Shown piece after piece: positions 46,306 to 58,404 of a DNA stretch of 64,000 nucleotides. A model generated the notes under the pieces. That model had not been told where the DNA came from. It searched no databases and saw only the letters and a program-made list of their open reading frames with translations. Source of the DNA: Syncephalis plumigaleata. Its lineage: Eukaryota > Zoopagomycota > Zoopagomycetes > Zoopagales > Piptocephalidaceae. The DNA is taken from positions 310,001 to 374,000 of the forward strand of contig JAIXMF010000014.1 in NCBI GenBank assembly GCA_025201365.1, written 5' to 3'. The stretch's first letter is position 1. The number at the start of each line of letters is the position of its first letter. Both the position numbers and the translations under genes were made by a program.

Positions 46306-48276
46306 TTACGAGCGATTATCTTGACTATGACGATTAATGACACGTAGGGCAGATCGAGGCATTGGTGCTGCCTCAAAAGGTACCGCTTGACGTGATACTA
46401 CCGATACATTGGAGGGTGGTCGACTACGACCGGTCTTTGAGGTGTGTACCGATAGAGTGGACGTACTACTACGTGGTGTTTTCCATGATGTGCTATCCTG
46501 TTTAACACCTGATACCGTCGATGGTGAAGGGAATGTAGGTGACACTAGTGGTGAGGGTGCCCTCTCATCCATACTTATGATACTATCTCGAACGAAGGCA
46601 TCACTCGATGGTGAATATTCCGTGATAACCGATAGACCCAATGGTTTCTTTTTACGTAATTCAGATAGCATTGATTCCAGGCCAAGTACATTACCTAGAT
46701 CGTTGCTATTTCTCGATACTGATGTTGCACTAGTGTTACAATCCGATTTAGATGTTGATCCTGCCGTTGTTGATGATGGCATGCTATCCGATTCTTCTTC
46801 TTTCGCTTCTTCTTCTTCTTCTTTGGTGCTAATGACATCATCAGTGAGATAAATACGCGTATTGGTGATTTGCGATGAAGCCATAGTAGTGGCATTGGAA
46901 TAGTCTTGTGCAGTTGTAAGGTTTAGATTTTCACTTTCTAATACACAACTATCCCGTCCATCCATGACTACCGATGAAACAGGTGGACGATAACAATCCG
47001 TAGATATACGACGTGGTTGTACTGGCACAGGTGAAGAAGACACGACCTTAATCGCATGTCCTTGAGCTGGAATGTTTTCATTAATAGTTAAACGATGATG
47101 AATGTTTCTACTCTCTGAACGGGAGGCATCATCTGGCGAATTGGTATCCTTGTTGTTATTGTTAGTGGTAGGTGACAAATCACCACCACGTAGATCAGCT
47201 TGTGAGATAAGTGCTGCTGGTGGAACGAAGAATCCAGCGGCATTTCTACCAATACTAGGACTAGCGATACTTGATGACTCTTTTGGTGAAGTAATAGTAG
47301 TGGTGATGGTAGTAGGCTGATTGTTAGATGCGAAATTAGGCGTAATAATTGGACGAGCCAACGAGGCAGCCTGAATGGGTTGAGTGGGACTAGTAAAGTA
47401 ATTGTTATTACGATTGAAGCTATTCGTTTCATTCATGAGTGGTGCTGGCGATGTCGATGATGGTGATGATGTCGATGTTGATGACTGCACGACAGCTGGC
47501 GTAGGTGCCCATGTACTGAAACGTGCATTAGCCTTTCGTTGTCGTCGTTTAATCATCCATCGTCGCATGAGGAAAGCGATCAAGGCGAGAAGTACTAGGA
47601 TACCAATGACGATACCTACTATTACACCTGTGCTTATACCATGAGCTGATGTATCATCGCTAGATGCTGTGTCAGATAATCCACTAGGCGTGCTTTGAGT
47701 ATTTGACGTATCAGTCTTTGGGATATCACTAGCCGAGGGAGATGGTGATGGAGTAGGGGTGGCAGCAGTAGATGAAGACGATGAAGATGAAGATGAAGAT
47801 GATGACGGATTTTCTGAAGCAGTAGCACTTGGACTTGCACTTGCACTCGGACTCGGACTTTCACTTGAGGTAGGCGTATCGCTAACGATTCGATTGTTAA
47901 AATCTATATTTGGACCTATATTCGAGTTAGCAGATGGTGAGGATGGTGCATTTGAAGGCGCAGATACTAGAGGAGGAGAGGAAGGGGAAGAGGAAGGGGA
48001 GCGTAAAGATGCAGCAATGTGGTCAGGTAGATTGACGGGTGTATTACCAGTTTGTTTGATGATATTGCCGCTACTATCCGTTACAGTTACTTGTGTGACT
48101 GGATTCCCATTGGCATCCACGCCATTGACGGTGGTTGTCTTCTCGCCCTTCTCATTGATAGACCAATTCTGCGACCAACCCGCTTGTGGTGCACGCTTTC
48201 GTAAACGAGGAACGGCAGCAAAACGATGCTGATTCTGACCCACTTTTTCAGTGCCAGTTGCCAATTCCAATGTCAT
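46306..48276 (-). CDS. Serine-rich single-pass membrane protein (sensor- or mucin-like)
   Basis: From the first ATG at 48276 the frame encodes 656 residues; it is open further to 48324 from a non-ATG codon. An N-terminal region with NQHRFAAVPRLRKRAPQAGW and WSINEKGEKTTTVNGVDANG precedes a Ser/Pro/Thr-rich stretch (including a run of 12 Ser) typical of heavily O-glycosylated ectodomains. One strong membrane segment, STGVIVGIVIGILVLLALIA, is followed by MRRWMIKRRQRK. This charge pattern puts the C-terminus inside. The cytosolic tail of about 400 residues is Ser/Thr-rich. The layout recalls Mid2/Wsc wall-stress sensors, but there is no WSC or other named domain. No signal peptide is seen, so an upstream exon between 48.3 and 50.4 kb may be missing. 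Confidence 0.65.
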   Translation of the reverse strand: MTLELATGTEKVGQNQHRFAAVPRLRKRAPQAGWSQNWSINEKGEKTTTVNGVDANGNPVTQVTVTDSSGNIIKQTGNTPVNLPDHIAASLRSPSSSPSSPPLVSAPSNAPSSPSANSNIGPNIDFNNRIVSDTPTSSESPSPSASASPSATASENPSSSSSSSSSSSSTAATPTPSPSPSASDIPKTDTSNTQSTPSGLSDTASSDDTSAHGISTGVIVGIVIGILVLLALIAFLMRRWMIKRRQRKANARFSTWAPTPAVVQSSTSTSSPSSTSPAPLMNETNSFNRNNNYFTSPTQPIQAASLARPIITPNFASNNQPTTITTTITSPKESSSIASPSIGRNAAGFFVPPAALISQADLRGGDLSPTTNNNNKDTNSPDDASRSESRNIHHRLTINENIPAQGHAIKVVSSSPVPVQPRRISTDCYRPPVSSVVMDGRDSCVLESENLNLTTAQDYSNATTMASSQITNTRIYLTDDVISTKEEEEEAKEEESDSMPSSTTAGSTSKSDCNTSATSVSRNSNDLGNVLGLESMLSELRKKKPLGLSVITEYSPSSDAFVRDSIISMDERAPSPLVSPTFPSPSTVSGVKQDSTSWKTPRSSTSTLSVHTSKTGRSRPPSNVSVVSRQAVPFEAAPMPRSALRVINRHSQDNRS

Positions 48277-50920
48277 TTCTAATAGTATTGTTGTTGTTGA
48301 TGATGATGTTGACGTTGATGACAATAACTAGCGTATATAGGTCGATCAAGCGAGTGTGATGGTCGTCGTGAATAGTAGCAGAATTATTATAATTATTACT
48401 AGTATCGTTCCAATGATAGGTGAGAAGGCGTGCGTGTAGTGTTGGTGGCGTGTAATGGATATACGGACCAGCCAGATGAGAGCGTAGCGTAACTAGACAG
48501 AATAGGCAATAATTCAAACAGACAAGTAAAATGAAGTGAGTATTCGTTGAACAAAGCAGTAGAGAGAGAAAGAGAAAGGACGTGCGTTATTTGAATAAAA
48601 CAAAACGTATCAATAATAAACATGAGCACGAATAAGTATGAGCGTTTGCTACTACTACTACTACTAGTAGTAGTAGTGTACGTTTAAACGCCGCGTACTA
48701 TAAGGAAGTATAGGGAAAAAATAGGGAACGTAGGGAAAGTAGGGGAGAGCCCAGGAGTTCAAGTGAGCAAAGGAGAGACAACGTTAAATGTGCTAATAAC
48801 GGTAATATAGCAGTGACAACACTTGCTATTACAAGTTCAGAGTTTAAGCGCCGACTCAATATTGATATATCGATATTGATACGTTGGCTAGATCGGAATA
48901 ACCCGTTAAACTAGGAGGTTTGAGAAATAGTAGCCGGTAGTAGCGGGAGTTGTCTGAGTATTAACTACCCACTACACGGTCAGATACTACTTGACTGAGT
49001 CAACCGGCGACTTTGTAACAGTAATAGTAGTAGTGATAGCAGTTTAATAAAACGAACCGTAACCAGACGGTACAATTTAATAGAGAAAGTGAGAAAAAGA
49101 ATGGCACGAATGTGTAGAAATGATAGTAGAAAGGAAGAAAGGAAAAAAGAAAGGAGAGTGGAAAAAGGTTGGTATGGCGCAAGATGAATGTAGCAAGATG
49201 AATCGTCAATCTCGTGGTAGCACCAATGCCAATACTATGATGTCAAGTAATAGTAGTATTAGGCGTAGCTATTGCTATTGTCGTTGTCGTACTAGTAGTA
49301 GTAGTAATTGGCACTGTTGTGATCCGGTGAGGGGCACACGATCCATGTGCATGCACGCCTTACAAGGGAATCACTGGATAGAGTATAGAAATGTCCAAAT
49401 AGAATAAAAGAGGAAAACAAACGATCAAATGGAACGACGATCGTGCGGGTGACCTGTCCAACTACCACGAAAAGAGTACTAAGATTTGAATTGGCAAGTA
49501 AAATAGAAAAGAAGAGGAAATACGACATAGACTAGTATATCAAGAACAACAACAGTAGCAGCAATAAAAGAAGAATATCAAGTAATAATAATCAGTGAAA
49601 CACTTCAAATGTAGAAACACGGAGATGATTGATCAAGTCGATAACAATAATGTGTGTACCCAGATATGCATGTACGCATACACACACACATACACACATA
49701 CATGTTCAATGAATTGATGATACACGTTTGTCGTATTAATGGCAACAATACACAAGTGAATAACAGGATTGAATGGTATAGAAATGAGAAACAAAAGGAT
49801 CACTTTTGACGGTAAATGTATGTGTATCCCTTACAATTACAATGACAGGAATAGCAATTAGCATAGGCCAATGTTACAGATAATGATAGATTGATACGAG
49901 TGTATTACGGGTGGCATAAAACAGAGCGCATACACGCACGCATACACTTACCTGCCCTTTTGTATCAATACACGACTTTTACGCGATAAAGAGATTAAAA
50001 ATAGTAACTACTTGATTGATATTCTACGTATAGATTATCCTTCATTAGTATTCAATTAGCATAGAGAGGAGCAAGTAGCAATACCTGCTATAATCATAAA
50101 CTACTACAGTTTAGTAAGAATAATAGCAAGAAAAAGAGACCTAATGAGCATGTAATGAGTTAGTACTTCATTCCTTTGACTAGTCCTTATCAGTGTAATT
50201 ACCAATAACGTACTACAATAGTATTATTATTATTATTATTAGATGAATAGATAATAGACGTGGTGGCGTAATGTTGAACAATAAAGAGGAGTTTGCAAGT
50301 AGTAAAGGATAGAAATTGTATTAGAGTCATATAGGTATGTATATATACCTCTCTGTGCGTGTGTGTATGCGTATGTCGCTATATATAAACACCGTCCCTT
50401 TCATTCTTTCATTCATCACTTACCGTAAATAGTAGTACCCTTTAAATATTCTCACTCGATGATTTATATGGAATGCTGTTAGGAAGAGGAAGGATAAAGC
50501 ACTAGTATAGGATAGGATATTGATAGAGATAATAAGAGAGAAGTGAGAAGTGAGTAAGAGTGTGTTTGTGTGTATCCATAAATACATGTCACAAGTTGAA
50601 ATTAGACACATTTATTCCAAAGCAGAGTTGAGGGGGCATTACACGAATTTCACATGTACATGTGTGTTTGGCCATACATCCGACATTGATGATTGAGAGA
50701 GAGTAAGAGAGAGTAAGAGAGAGAGAGGGCTAGAAAAACTGAGGATAAAAAGTGAGGTGATAAAAGGGCATGCAGTAGTAACTGGTAAGCAGTAGTAGTA
50801 GCAGTAGTGATTGTAACAGGCCAAGGTGGCCTTGATAAGCCTTTAGCATCGGTTTGTATATCTCGTTGTTTATTCGGCTTTTTCTCTTTTTCTTATATAA
50901 TTGATCTACTAGTTAACTAG
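48277..50920. other. Long intergenic region, possible 5' exon or UTR of the membrane protein
   Basis: About 2.6 kb between the membrane-protein start and the 3' end of NELF-C/D. Good minus-strand splice donors (ACTTAC on the plus strand) occur near 49949 and 50419, so spliced 5' leader exons are plausible. I could not identify a coding first exon. Also present are a CTA/TAG palindrome followed by CGTTTAAACG (48648-48690), a CA-rich tract (49680-49702), ATT triplets (50223-50241) and a GAGA tract (50697-50728). Confidence 0.4.
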
Positions 50921-53839
50921 CTAGCTAGCCATTAGTTTTGCGCGTATTTCTTTTAGTAGACTAAATTCTTCGGCATTTAATGGACGATCTGCATCCGATG
51001 GATTTGTTATTGTCGAGGACCCAGTAGCATTACCATCAGTATTGGATGTTTTATGACGAGTCAATGGAGGAGGAGTCGGAGGATGATCTATAAATGGTAA
51101 TGGCATCATTAGAACATAGGTATAGATGTGGCTACGCTAATGGTCGTGATAGCAAGGGGGAGAGTGTGGGTGTGTCTCGACTTGTTCTCGCTCGGAACGG
51201 AAACTTACCTACAAATTCCGTAAGCCAATGAATGGCCTTTTCACGTATGGCTACATCTTCAGCTGGTGCCACTAAGGCTTGAAGACTGGCTGTACCGACT
51301 GTTGCACTGACACTGGAGGAAGCAGCGACACTACCACTGGATGATAATGTTCTGTGGGGACGCATGGGACCTGTCGTAAGACTCGGTTGTCGTAAGAGTG
51401 CATCAGTGGCCAATGCATGGATGCGCAATGCAGGACTGTAGAATCGTACTCGGAATGGTGCTCGAAACATGCCGAGTAACTATGTCCGATTGAAGAAAGA
51501 GTAGCAAGTTATTAACTCAATGCTAACTGATTCGAGTAGCAATACGTTTGCCTGTTTATTCATTCCACTTACCTTTAATGAGAAATGAACAACTAGACTT
51601 TCATCCAGTTGACTCGCCCGTTCACTCATATAAGTGAGAATAGGCATCATGTAGCCGTGATACATCATGGCAATCATTCGATCCAGCAAGGCACGCCGTA
51701 GGGCCATCTAGCGAGTGTATATTATTAGGTAAGATACATGATCATTTACAAAGATGCTTCCAAATATACCAACCAATGTCTGAGGTGATGTATTGGCCAC
51801 GCTCATCTCGAAACTACGACGTAATAAATTAAATACACGATTACGCTGTTGTGGATGTCGAACTATAATCTAAAATGACAATGATATTAATAACTGTAGT
51901 TCGATCCAAATTGACTATATACATACTTCTTCCATAAGTAAAAGCGGTGCTGGTATTTCAGTCACTCGGAAATACGTCTCATAGAATGGTGTCTCCAGCA
52001 GAATATGCTCTAGCCATACTAGAATGGCCATAGACGCTATGGGTAATCTATGGATAGAGAACGTACGATCAATATGCATTAGCTATTTATAGGATGGATA
52101 TGCCATTCATAGTCAACACTTACTCGACTTGTGACATTGCAGTCTTTAGCGCTGTATTCAATGCAGCTTGTGTGTACTTGATCGGAAGTTGCTGTTGTAA
52201 TTCATCAAGCTTATTCTGTGTCGATTCCACGTCTTTCGTATTCACCTGATTGATCATTAGTCATGCTTATTTGTCTCTCGCTTGTCAATCCTCTCGACTA
52301 TCACTTACCGATCCATCTTTTTGTTGTCGTGCTGAAGCGATAAATGCCAACAACCATATATACTTTGTACGAATATCTTTCTTGGTCGTGTCCATGGAAT
52401 GAGCAAATACAGTGGCTAAAAGTATGTCTAATGATATAAAAGTATGAATGTTATGTAAATCATTAGGTATACCTATTGCATACCTAGTAGTTCAGCATCA
52501 CGAATTGATTCTACAGGTGGAATAGGTTCTTTGTTGAATATATCATAGAGCTAATACAAATAATAAATAGTTGATTCAGTCACACATATACACATATACA
52601 CACATATGTATATATATATATACATTTGGGTGTGTATCTACTTACAAGTACGGCATCACCAGGTGAGATACGTTTCCGTTCAAGGATCATGGATATAGTC
52701 GAGGCAACATTACTCGGTAGTCCGGAGAATAGTGTTCGTACTGCTCGCACTAATTCTGGACTATAATAGCAATCGTGACATAGGTATGTTGGTTATTTCA
52801 TCAAATAGGATGTCGTAATCAATCTATTTACCTTTCTCGTTTATCGCGTACAGTAATTTCAAGCTGTTTCCTTAGTCGTTGCAACTGTTCGCCACCCGTT
52901 TCTCTACCAAGTCTATAGAGAATTGCTTGGGAAAATACAAAAGTTTGCGCATTTCTGCAGCAAATACCCTGCACAATTAGTGTTAGCTCTGCAGCATGCT
53001 ACTCGTCAATATTGTCTAACCTCAAATTCCGGTAATCGTTCCATCAATCCCGCATCATCTTCCTGTAATAGTCGGTGCAATGCACTAAAGAAAACCTCTG
53101 AGAAAACCTTCAAATAACTTGATGCCGTGGCTAATCCGGCAATCTCATCGCGATTTGCTGATGTGGCTATACGCTAATACACCACAAGCATCGTATTAGA
53201 TGATTTATTACCGTTCATAATTATGCATATTCTATTACTACCTGAATAGCCGTATTTAATAATACACAGTCGGGATACTTTTCCGACAAACGATACATGG
53301 TTTTACGCCAGCCTGCATCCTTTAATAGCGTGTCAAGCCATGGAGGTACATCCTAGATCATTTCTATTGTTAATACTACTACTACTACTACTACTAATAT
53401 TGGATATAATCCATTGCCCCTGTCAATATTACGCATACCTCACTTCGTTTGTAGGCTTTATCAAGTACGTCAGCATCGAACGCGCCTTCAATACGTTCGC
53501 GAATCGCCGTGTTAATCGCCGTGGTCGTGTCCTCCTCCTTTAACTTGAACAACTTGACCCATTGCTCGGTTATTAGTCGGTACATTTCAGGGAGACCACG
53601 ATAATTGGCCGAGAGAGATGTCACAACTTGTACTGGATTACCACCACTACGCAAATAGGACGTGAGCAGTTCGGTGATATTAGGTTCCAGTAGTGAATCT
53701 ATTGTAGTCATCAGAGTTTAGACGGCTGTACATAGGGAACAGCTTAATAATAATAATAATAAAAACACGATCTACCTGGTGCTGTTAAACGCTCGAGAGC
53801 CGAGCTAGACTCGCGCGGTGCAAGATCTCTTCCCGCCAT
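50921..53839 (-). CDS. NELFCD: Negative elongation factor C/D (TH1) homologue
   Basis: About ten exons. The first starts MAGRDLAPRESSSALERLTA at 53839 and splices in frame into DSLLEPNITELLTSYLRSGG. Then come NPVQVVTSLSANYRGLPEMY, VPPWLDTLLKDAGWRKTMYR, LSEKYPDCVLLNTAIQ, SSYLKVFSEVFFSALHRLLQ, MERLPEFE, and near the end RRALLDRMIAMMYHGYMMPI with LTYMSERASQLDESLVVHF. Each block lines up in order with the human NELF-C/D (TH1) protein as I recall it. NELF holds RNA polymerase II in promoter-proximal pausing. It is absent from budding yeast, so its presence in a probable fungus is informative. The C-terminus (NAEEFSLLKEIRAKLMAS) is short and lineage-specific. The Met at 53711 is an alternative start but would lose a conserved stretch. 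Confidence 0.82.
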
Positions 53840-55116
53840 TATTGACAAGAGAGAAAGAGAGAAAGAGAGAGACCAAAGACAAATAGCCTGTACTCTAGCG
53901 ACTAGCCCGTTTGCTAGTAAGAGGAATGCACGACAATCAACGGGTAGAACTGCAGTAATAATAAATAAAAAAGTAGAAGAGTAGTAGTAAGAAAGGCAAG
54001 GAAAAAAGACAACAACAACAGCAGCAGTAGAATGCTTGACGATCAACGACCGTTAAAGAAAAAACAGACTACGCGCCACTCATATTATGCTTAATGCTGA
54101 ATTTTCATTGGATTATTGCTTTCATCCTATAAATTGATGATGTTTACGGATAAATAACACTTTAATGCCAATGATAGATCGATGAGGTCACGCTCTAGTA
54201 TTAGTCGATCTATTAAAACTGCATAGCATGTAATAGTTTATTACGCGTTAAACAAGATCTATGCGCAAATATCGTCATAATTGGTATGGATGGCCTTGTC
54301 ATCTTACTATAGCCATTTGGATAATAAAATAATTATTTCACTATACAAAATACTGAACAGTGTCAATGATGCTACTTGCTTTATTCAGTCTAAATGATCT
54401 ACGGTCACACATAGACAGAGAGGTTATCCTTGATTTGTGATCCAAATTGTACATACAAATGGTAAAGAATAGAAATAATTGACATATTGCATGGCATTTA
54501 TATCCTATCCTATCCTATCCCTCTCATCCCGCTTATTATTATACTAATTTTGTCGTGGCTCAAGGGATGTACATAGCTTCGTGTTAGCAAACAAGGTAAT
54601 ACGACTTATCACATCCTTAAACTTGTTCCATTATTATTACTCGCATTACCATTCATGGTAATCACGTCGAGGGCACGGGAGCTTAGCGATGAGCGCTTCA
54701 ACCACATCTACAAGGCATAAGCGTACCAATACCACCCGAAAAAACTACCCTATCCTTGATATTTATGTAGATACATAGATACATATACTTACTGCTATAT
54801 AACTTGCGTAGCACTTCGTACTCACCATTTATTTATAGCAATATATATTGGAACGCTTCTTCTTCTTCTTATCGCTTCCAGTCTACGACGTTTCTTCTTT
54901 TTCTTTTTCCTTTCCTATCAGATATCTATTCAATTGTGAACTACCGCTAGCCGGTCAGTTAGTTGGTCTATTTAATTCTACTACCATTCGCTTTATTTCA
55001 TTTATCCAGTTGATTATATACGCTACTATATTATCTATTATTCGACGACAATACTACTACTTTTCTCCACTCTTACTTTCTTACTTGCTTATTAACGCGT
55101 GACATTTTGAATAATT
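53840..55116. other. Intergenic region between divergent NELFCD and 7TM genes
   Basis: About 1.28 kb separating divergent start codons. It contains GAGAAAGAGAGAAAGAGAGAG (one base split, 53848-53870) just before the NELFCD start, a TCCTATCCTATCC repeat near 54505-54520, and a pyrimidine-rich TTCTTCTTTTTCTTTTTCC leader near 54891-54909 before the 7TM gene. No gene was recognised. Confidence 0.4.
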
Positions 55117-56553
55117 ATGAAGTTCGACACGCCACCGCCGTATTATCCGGCTTGTGATATTACCATGAATTTCACGAACTGTGAACGTGAACAAATGCAT
55201 CTAACCATTTATGGAGTGGGTGCAGGAACTCATTTAATCGTCATTTTCATCGCCTGTTACATTTTGCTGAGACGGCGTAAAACCAGCACTGATGGCAATA
55301 GTTCATTGCCCGGTGCCGGTCCCAATATGGTGGGCGGCAATCGAATGATTGGTCAGCCCATGAAATCACTCTGCGTGTGCATGGTGGGTTTCTTAGCAAC
55401 GCGACTGTTGCATAACACGCTCTGTGCCTTTGATGTCCTGCCATCGGCCGCGATCCGTACGTGTACCACGGTTATCTCGTGCTGGTTAGGCTACTGGGGC
55501 ATACTACTGTTTACCGCGGGTATTATCGAGACGGTACAACAAACGACAGGTCGACTGCCGGGTCAGCATGCACCTCGTCTACACGAACGATTACTCGTGC
55601 GTATACCGTCACGTCGTTTAACACTTTCATTACTGGCTGCCGCGGGTGTCATCGGTACACTTGCCCCGGCCATTCTCGGGTTTATGGGCGGACTACGCGC
55701 CGACCACGGTGATTGGGATGGTCATTTCATGTATGTGAAAGCCGCGTGGGGTTTCTGGGGCTCGATCTTCGTGGTACTCGGCGCCTTCTATACGTATTAC
55801 GCCATCGTACTCACCATGACACTTCGTCAATTGATGCCACGCGAGCAACCGTTCAGTTCTAAGAACGTGCCACCAAGTAACAATGGACATCGTCGAATGT
55901 ACAGCATCCAGACGGCGTATCATCCCACGGATGCCCAAATGGAAACGGACGTCAACTTCACATTGAAACAAAAAAAGAGTAATGGCGATCTCTACGAGAC
56001 TACCATTAGTTTGGCGAATGTCACCGATGATAGCGTTAAGCAGGAGGGAACCGACTATCGCAAGAAGTCACAAGCAAAGTTCAATGCACTCTACGCGTAC
56101 GCTATGAAGAATTTACCTGGCAATGAGTTGAAATCAAGTCAATCGACTACCGCCTTATCCGCGACAAAGGATATCAGCGAGGAGGCCAGGGAGCGTAATG
56201 CCTCGATCACTCGACTACGCGGTGTTCTCTATCACCTTATTTTCTTTTACTTTAATTGTGCGTTCATGTCTTACGTTTGGGCATTCGGTTGTGAATGGCT
56301 TAACGCGCATTATGGTATTGGCACGGTGATCGAAGTGTGCTTCCTACTTGCGCTATGGCCCTCGTTGACTATCGTGTTCTTTTGGCGTTTCTGGCAAATG
56401 GAGCGTGCACGCGAACGATCCGACGAGCGTAGAAGCGCATCAGGCGGTACATCCATCAATGCCATGAGCTCGCAACAACGCACCAGAGACAATCAGCATC
56501 AACATCAGCATAACCAGACTGTATCTAATGCGACATTACTGAATGAGCCCTAG
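55117..56553 (+). CDS. Seven-transmembrane protein, unrelated to the trio
   Basis: A single exon of 478 residues starting MKFDTPPPYYPACDITMNFT. Likely outer N-terminus with potential N-glycosylation sites (MNFT, FTNC). Hydrophobic segments include GAGTHLIVIFIACYILL, LCVCMVGFLATRLLHNTLCA, SCWLGYWGILLFTAGIIE, LSLLAAAGVIGTLAPAILGF, AAWGFWGSIFVVLGAFYTYY, LYHLIFFYFNCAFMSYVWAF and VIEVCFLLALWPSLTIVFFW, making seven. A long Ser/Lys-rich third inner loop of about 125 residues separates helices five and six, as in many GPCRs. The C-tail is His/Gln-rich. It lacks the YKQY...WKRM hallmark of the 7TM trio. G-protein coupling is plausible but unproven. Confidence 0.75.
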   Translation: MKFDTPPPYYPACDITMNFTNCEREQMHLTIYGVGAGTHLIVIFIACYILLRRRKTSTDGNSSLPGAGPNMVGGNRMIGQPMKSLCVCMVGFLATRLLHNTLCAFDVLPSAAIRTCTTVISCWLGYWGILLFTAGIIETVQQTTGRLPGQHAPRLHERLLVRIPSRRLTLSLLAAAGVIGTLAPAILGFMGGLRADHGDWDGHFMYVKAAWGFWGSIFVVLGAFYTYYAIVLTMTLRQLMPREQPFSSKNVPPSNNGHRRMYSIQTAYHPTDAQMETDVNFTLKQKKSNGDLYETTISLANVTDDSVKQEGTDYRKKSQAKFNALYAYAMKNLPGNELKSSQSTTALSATKDISEEARERNASITRLRGVLYHLIFFYFNCAFMSYVWAFGCEWLNAHYGIGTVIEVCFLLALWPSLTIVFFWRFWQMERARERSDERRSASGGTSINAMSSQQRTRDNQHQHQHNQTVSNATLLNEP

Positions 56554-58404
56554 TTGTTTCTGTATATCGTTGAATAAATTGTGTATTACTATTATTACAA
56601 TTTATAATGTAGTTTATTTACCCATTATCGTCTTATTACAAATATCGCGTATCAAAAAGGGAATACCTCAATACAACGAGAAGACACAATCAGATATGCG
56701 TTATCTTCATTTCTTTTATTTCATATGACATGTCTCGCATCGTTATTGATAATAACAATAATAGCACGATTATCATGTCAAAAGGGAAAAGAACAAAAAG
56801 AGGACAACGACATGGTGTTACATTGCTGACGTGTTCATTTCTATAAATTATCATGTGATAATAGGAAACCCTAAAGGGTAAGCATACAATGTCGCCATCG
56901 ATGGTGACATCTTTACGCCTATTGATTGGTGGAAAATATAATGGTTGTTTACGCTTTTTTCTTCTTTACCCGATAACTGGTAGCCGGCCTTGTGTCGGTC
57001 AATCTAACCGACAGCTAGCATCAACACGTACACACACACATACGCGTACTGATTGTAATTAATGGAAATAGATAGAACGATCTTGTACGCAAAGCCCAAT
57101 GCGTGAGAAAGTAAAAAAAGAGAAAAGATAAGCAGGAAACGAGGAGGAGGAGGAGGAAGAAGGAAAGAACACATTTATCATGTATACATTGACTTCATTA
57201 ATTCAAATTCATCTATAGTAATAATGTAATGTAGCATAATATTAATTAATGCCAATTTATTATAATAAACGATTTGTATGTACATCTATTACATTGATAT
57301 CTAATTGGTTCACAAGTAATTGCTAAACACAGCCCAGCAACACATCCGAATCTGCAGAAACGAAGACAAAGACAAAGAGAAAGATATCGTTTCTAAGAAG
57401 ATGGTCAATACTATGCAGTAAAAAAATAGTTATGCCAATATACACGGCAGAACTGATTAAGCAATTAGCGTTCTAGCATGATGGTGACATTCCCCAACCG
57501 GCTTCTTCCCTAGACGAAAACGGGTCCACCGAATGATGATGAAGAAAGGAATGAAAGAAAAAAAGCAAGGATAAGGGGAGAATGCAAGAGGGAAACAAAG
57601 CGAGGAAATGCACACCACCATCCAATCTCGATGAATGAGCGACGAGAATGACGAGCACGCCATCGATTCAACGTCTTATTCCGACACCTAAAAAGAAATA
57701 TGTACACGCACGCATGCACACATCCATGAATTGACGTATTTTTCTTGCTATTGCGCGACCCTTGGATTAATTGACAAATTGACGCCATTCCTATTACTAC
57801 CACTTCTTATCTTTAACTCCACTCGGCCTACGTACACACACGCACACGCGTACGTCCGCTACTGTCGTCTCGTTTCTCTTTCTCTCTCGTCTACTCGATT
57901 ATTCATATCCGTACTACTTGGCACTCACGCTCGTCAATAGTGGCGTAGTTGGCTATAAAAAGGATCCTAGTAAGTGCCGTAATAGCTGAGCTTTCTCTCT
58001 CTCTACCTCTTTATTCTATCATATTGTTTCTTCTTGACGCTGTTGCTGCTGTTGCTGTCGTTGCTACTACTTCTCTACTCCCTACGGACTAGTGTTGAAT
58101 AAGTTGCCGACACTCTACTTCTATTGCTTGCCTACTCGTCTACTTTTTCTACTTATTGCTCCCTCCTCTCTGTGTAGGTGCGTTTATCTGTGCTATCACC
58201 ACGGTTACCGTTAGCTATTCTACTTACGCTTGCTACTTTTATTTCTTTCTGCTTTCTTTCTTCTTTCTTTCTAGCTATCTCTTTTGTTTCCTGTTATAAC
58301 ATTGCGAGTTCTTATTTGCCTTTATCGTGCTTCTTCTTCTTCTTAGTTATCACTGTTTTTACTATATCCTCGTATTTTAACGTTTCATTTTTTCATTTAT
58401 CTTC
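56554..58404. other. Intergenic region and pyrimidine-rich leader of SAM synthetase
   Basis: About 1.85 kb. The last 450 bp (57960-58404) is strongly CT-rich (CTTTCTCTCTCTCTACCTC, CTTTCTTTCTTCTTTC) and follows a TATA box, fitting the long leader of a highly expressed gene. Frames inside the leader (for example 58178-58573) are not in step with the enzyme. Further upstream only microsatellites and chance frames were seen. Confidence 0.45.
57954..57960 (+). promoter_or_regulatory. TATA box, probable SAM synthetase promoter
   Basis: TATAAAA in the context GGCTATAAAAAGGATCC, about 450 bp before the ATG and directly before a pyrimidine-rich tract that looks transcribed. A spliced 5' leader is possible. 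Confidence 0.45.

Noticed and set aside
46306-48324. Start of the membrane protein at 48324
   Set aside because: That codon is not ATG; the first ATG in frame is at 48276.
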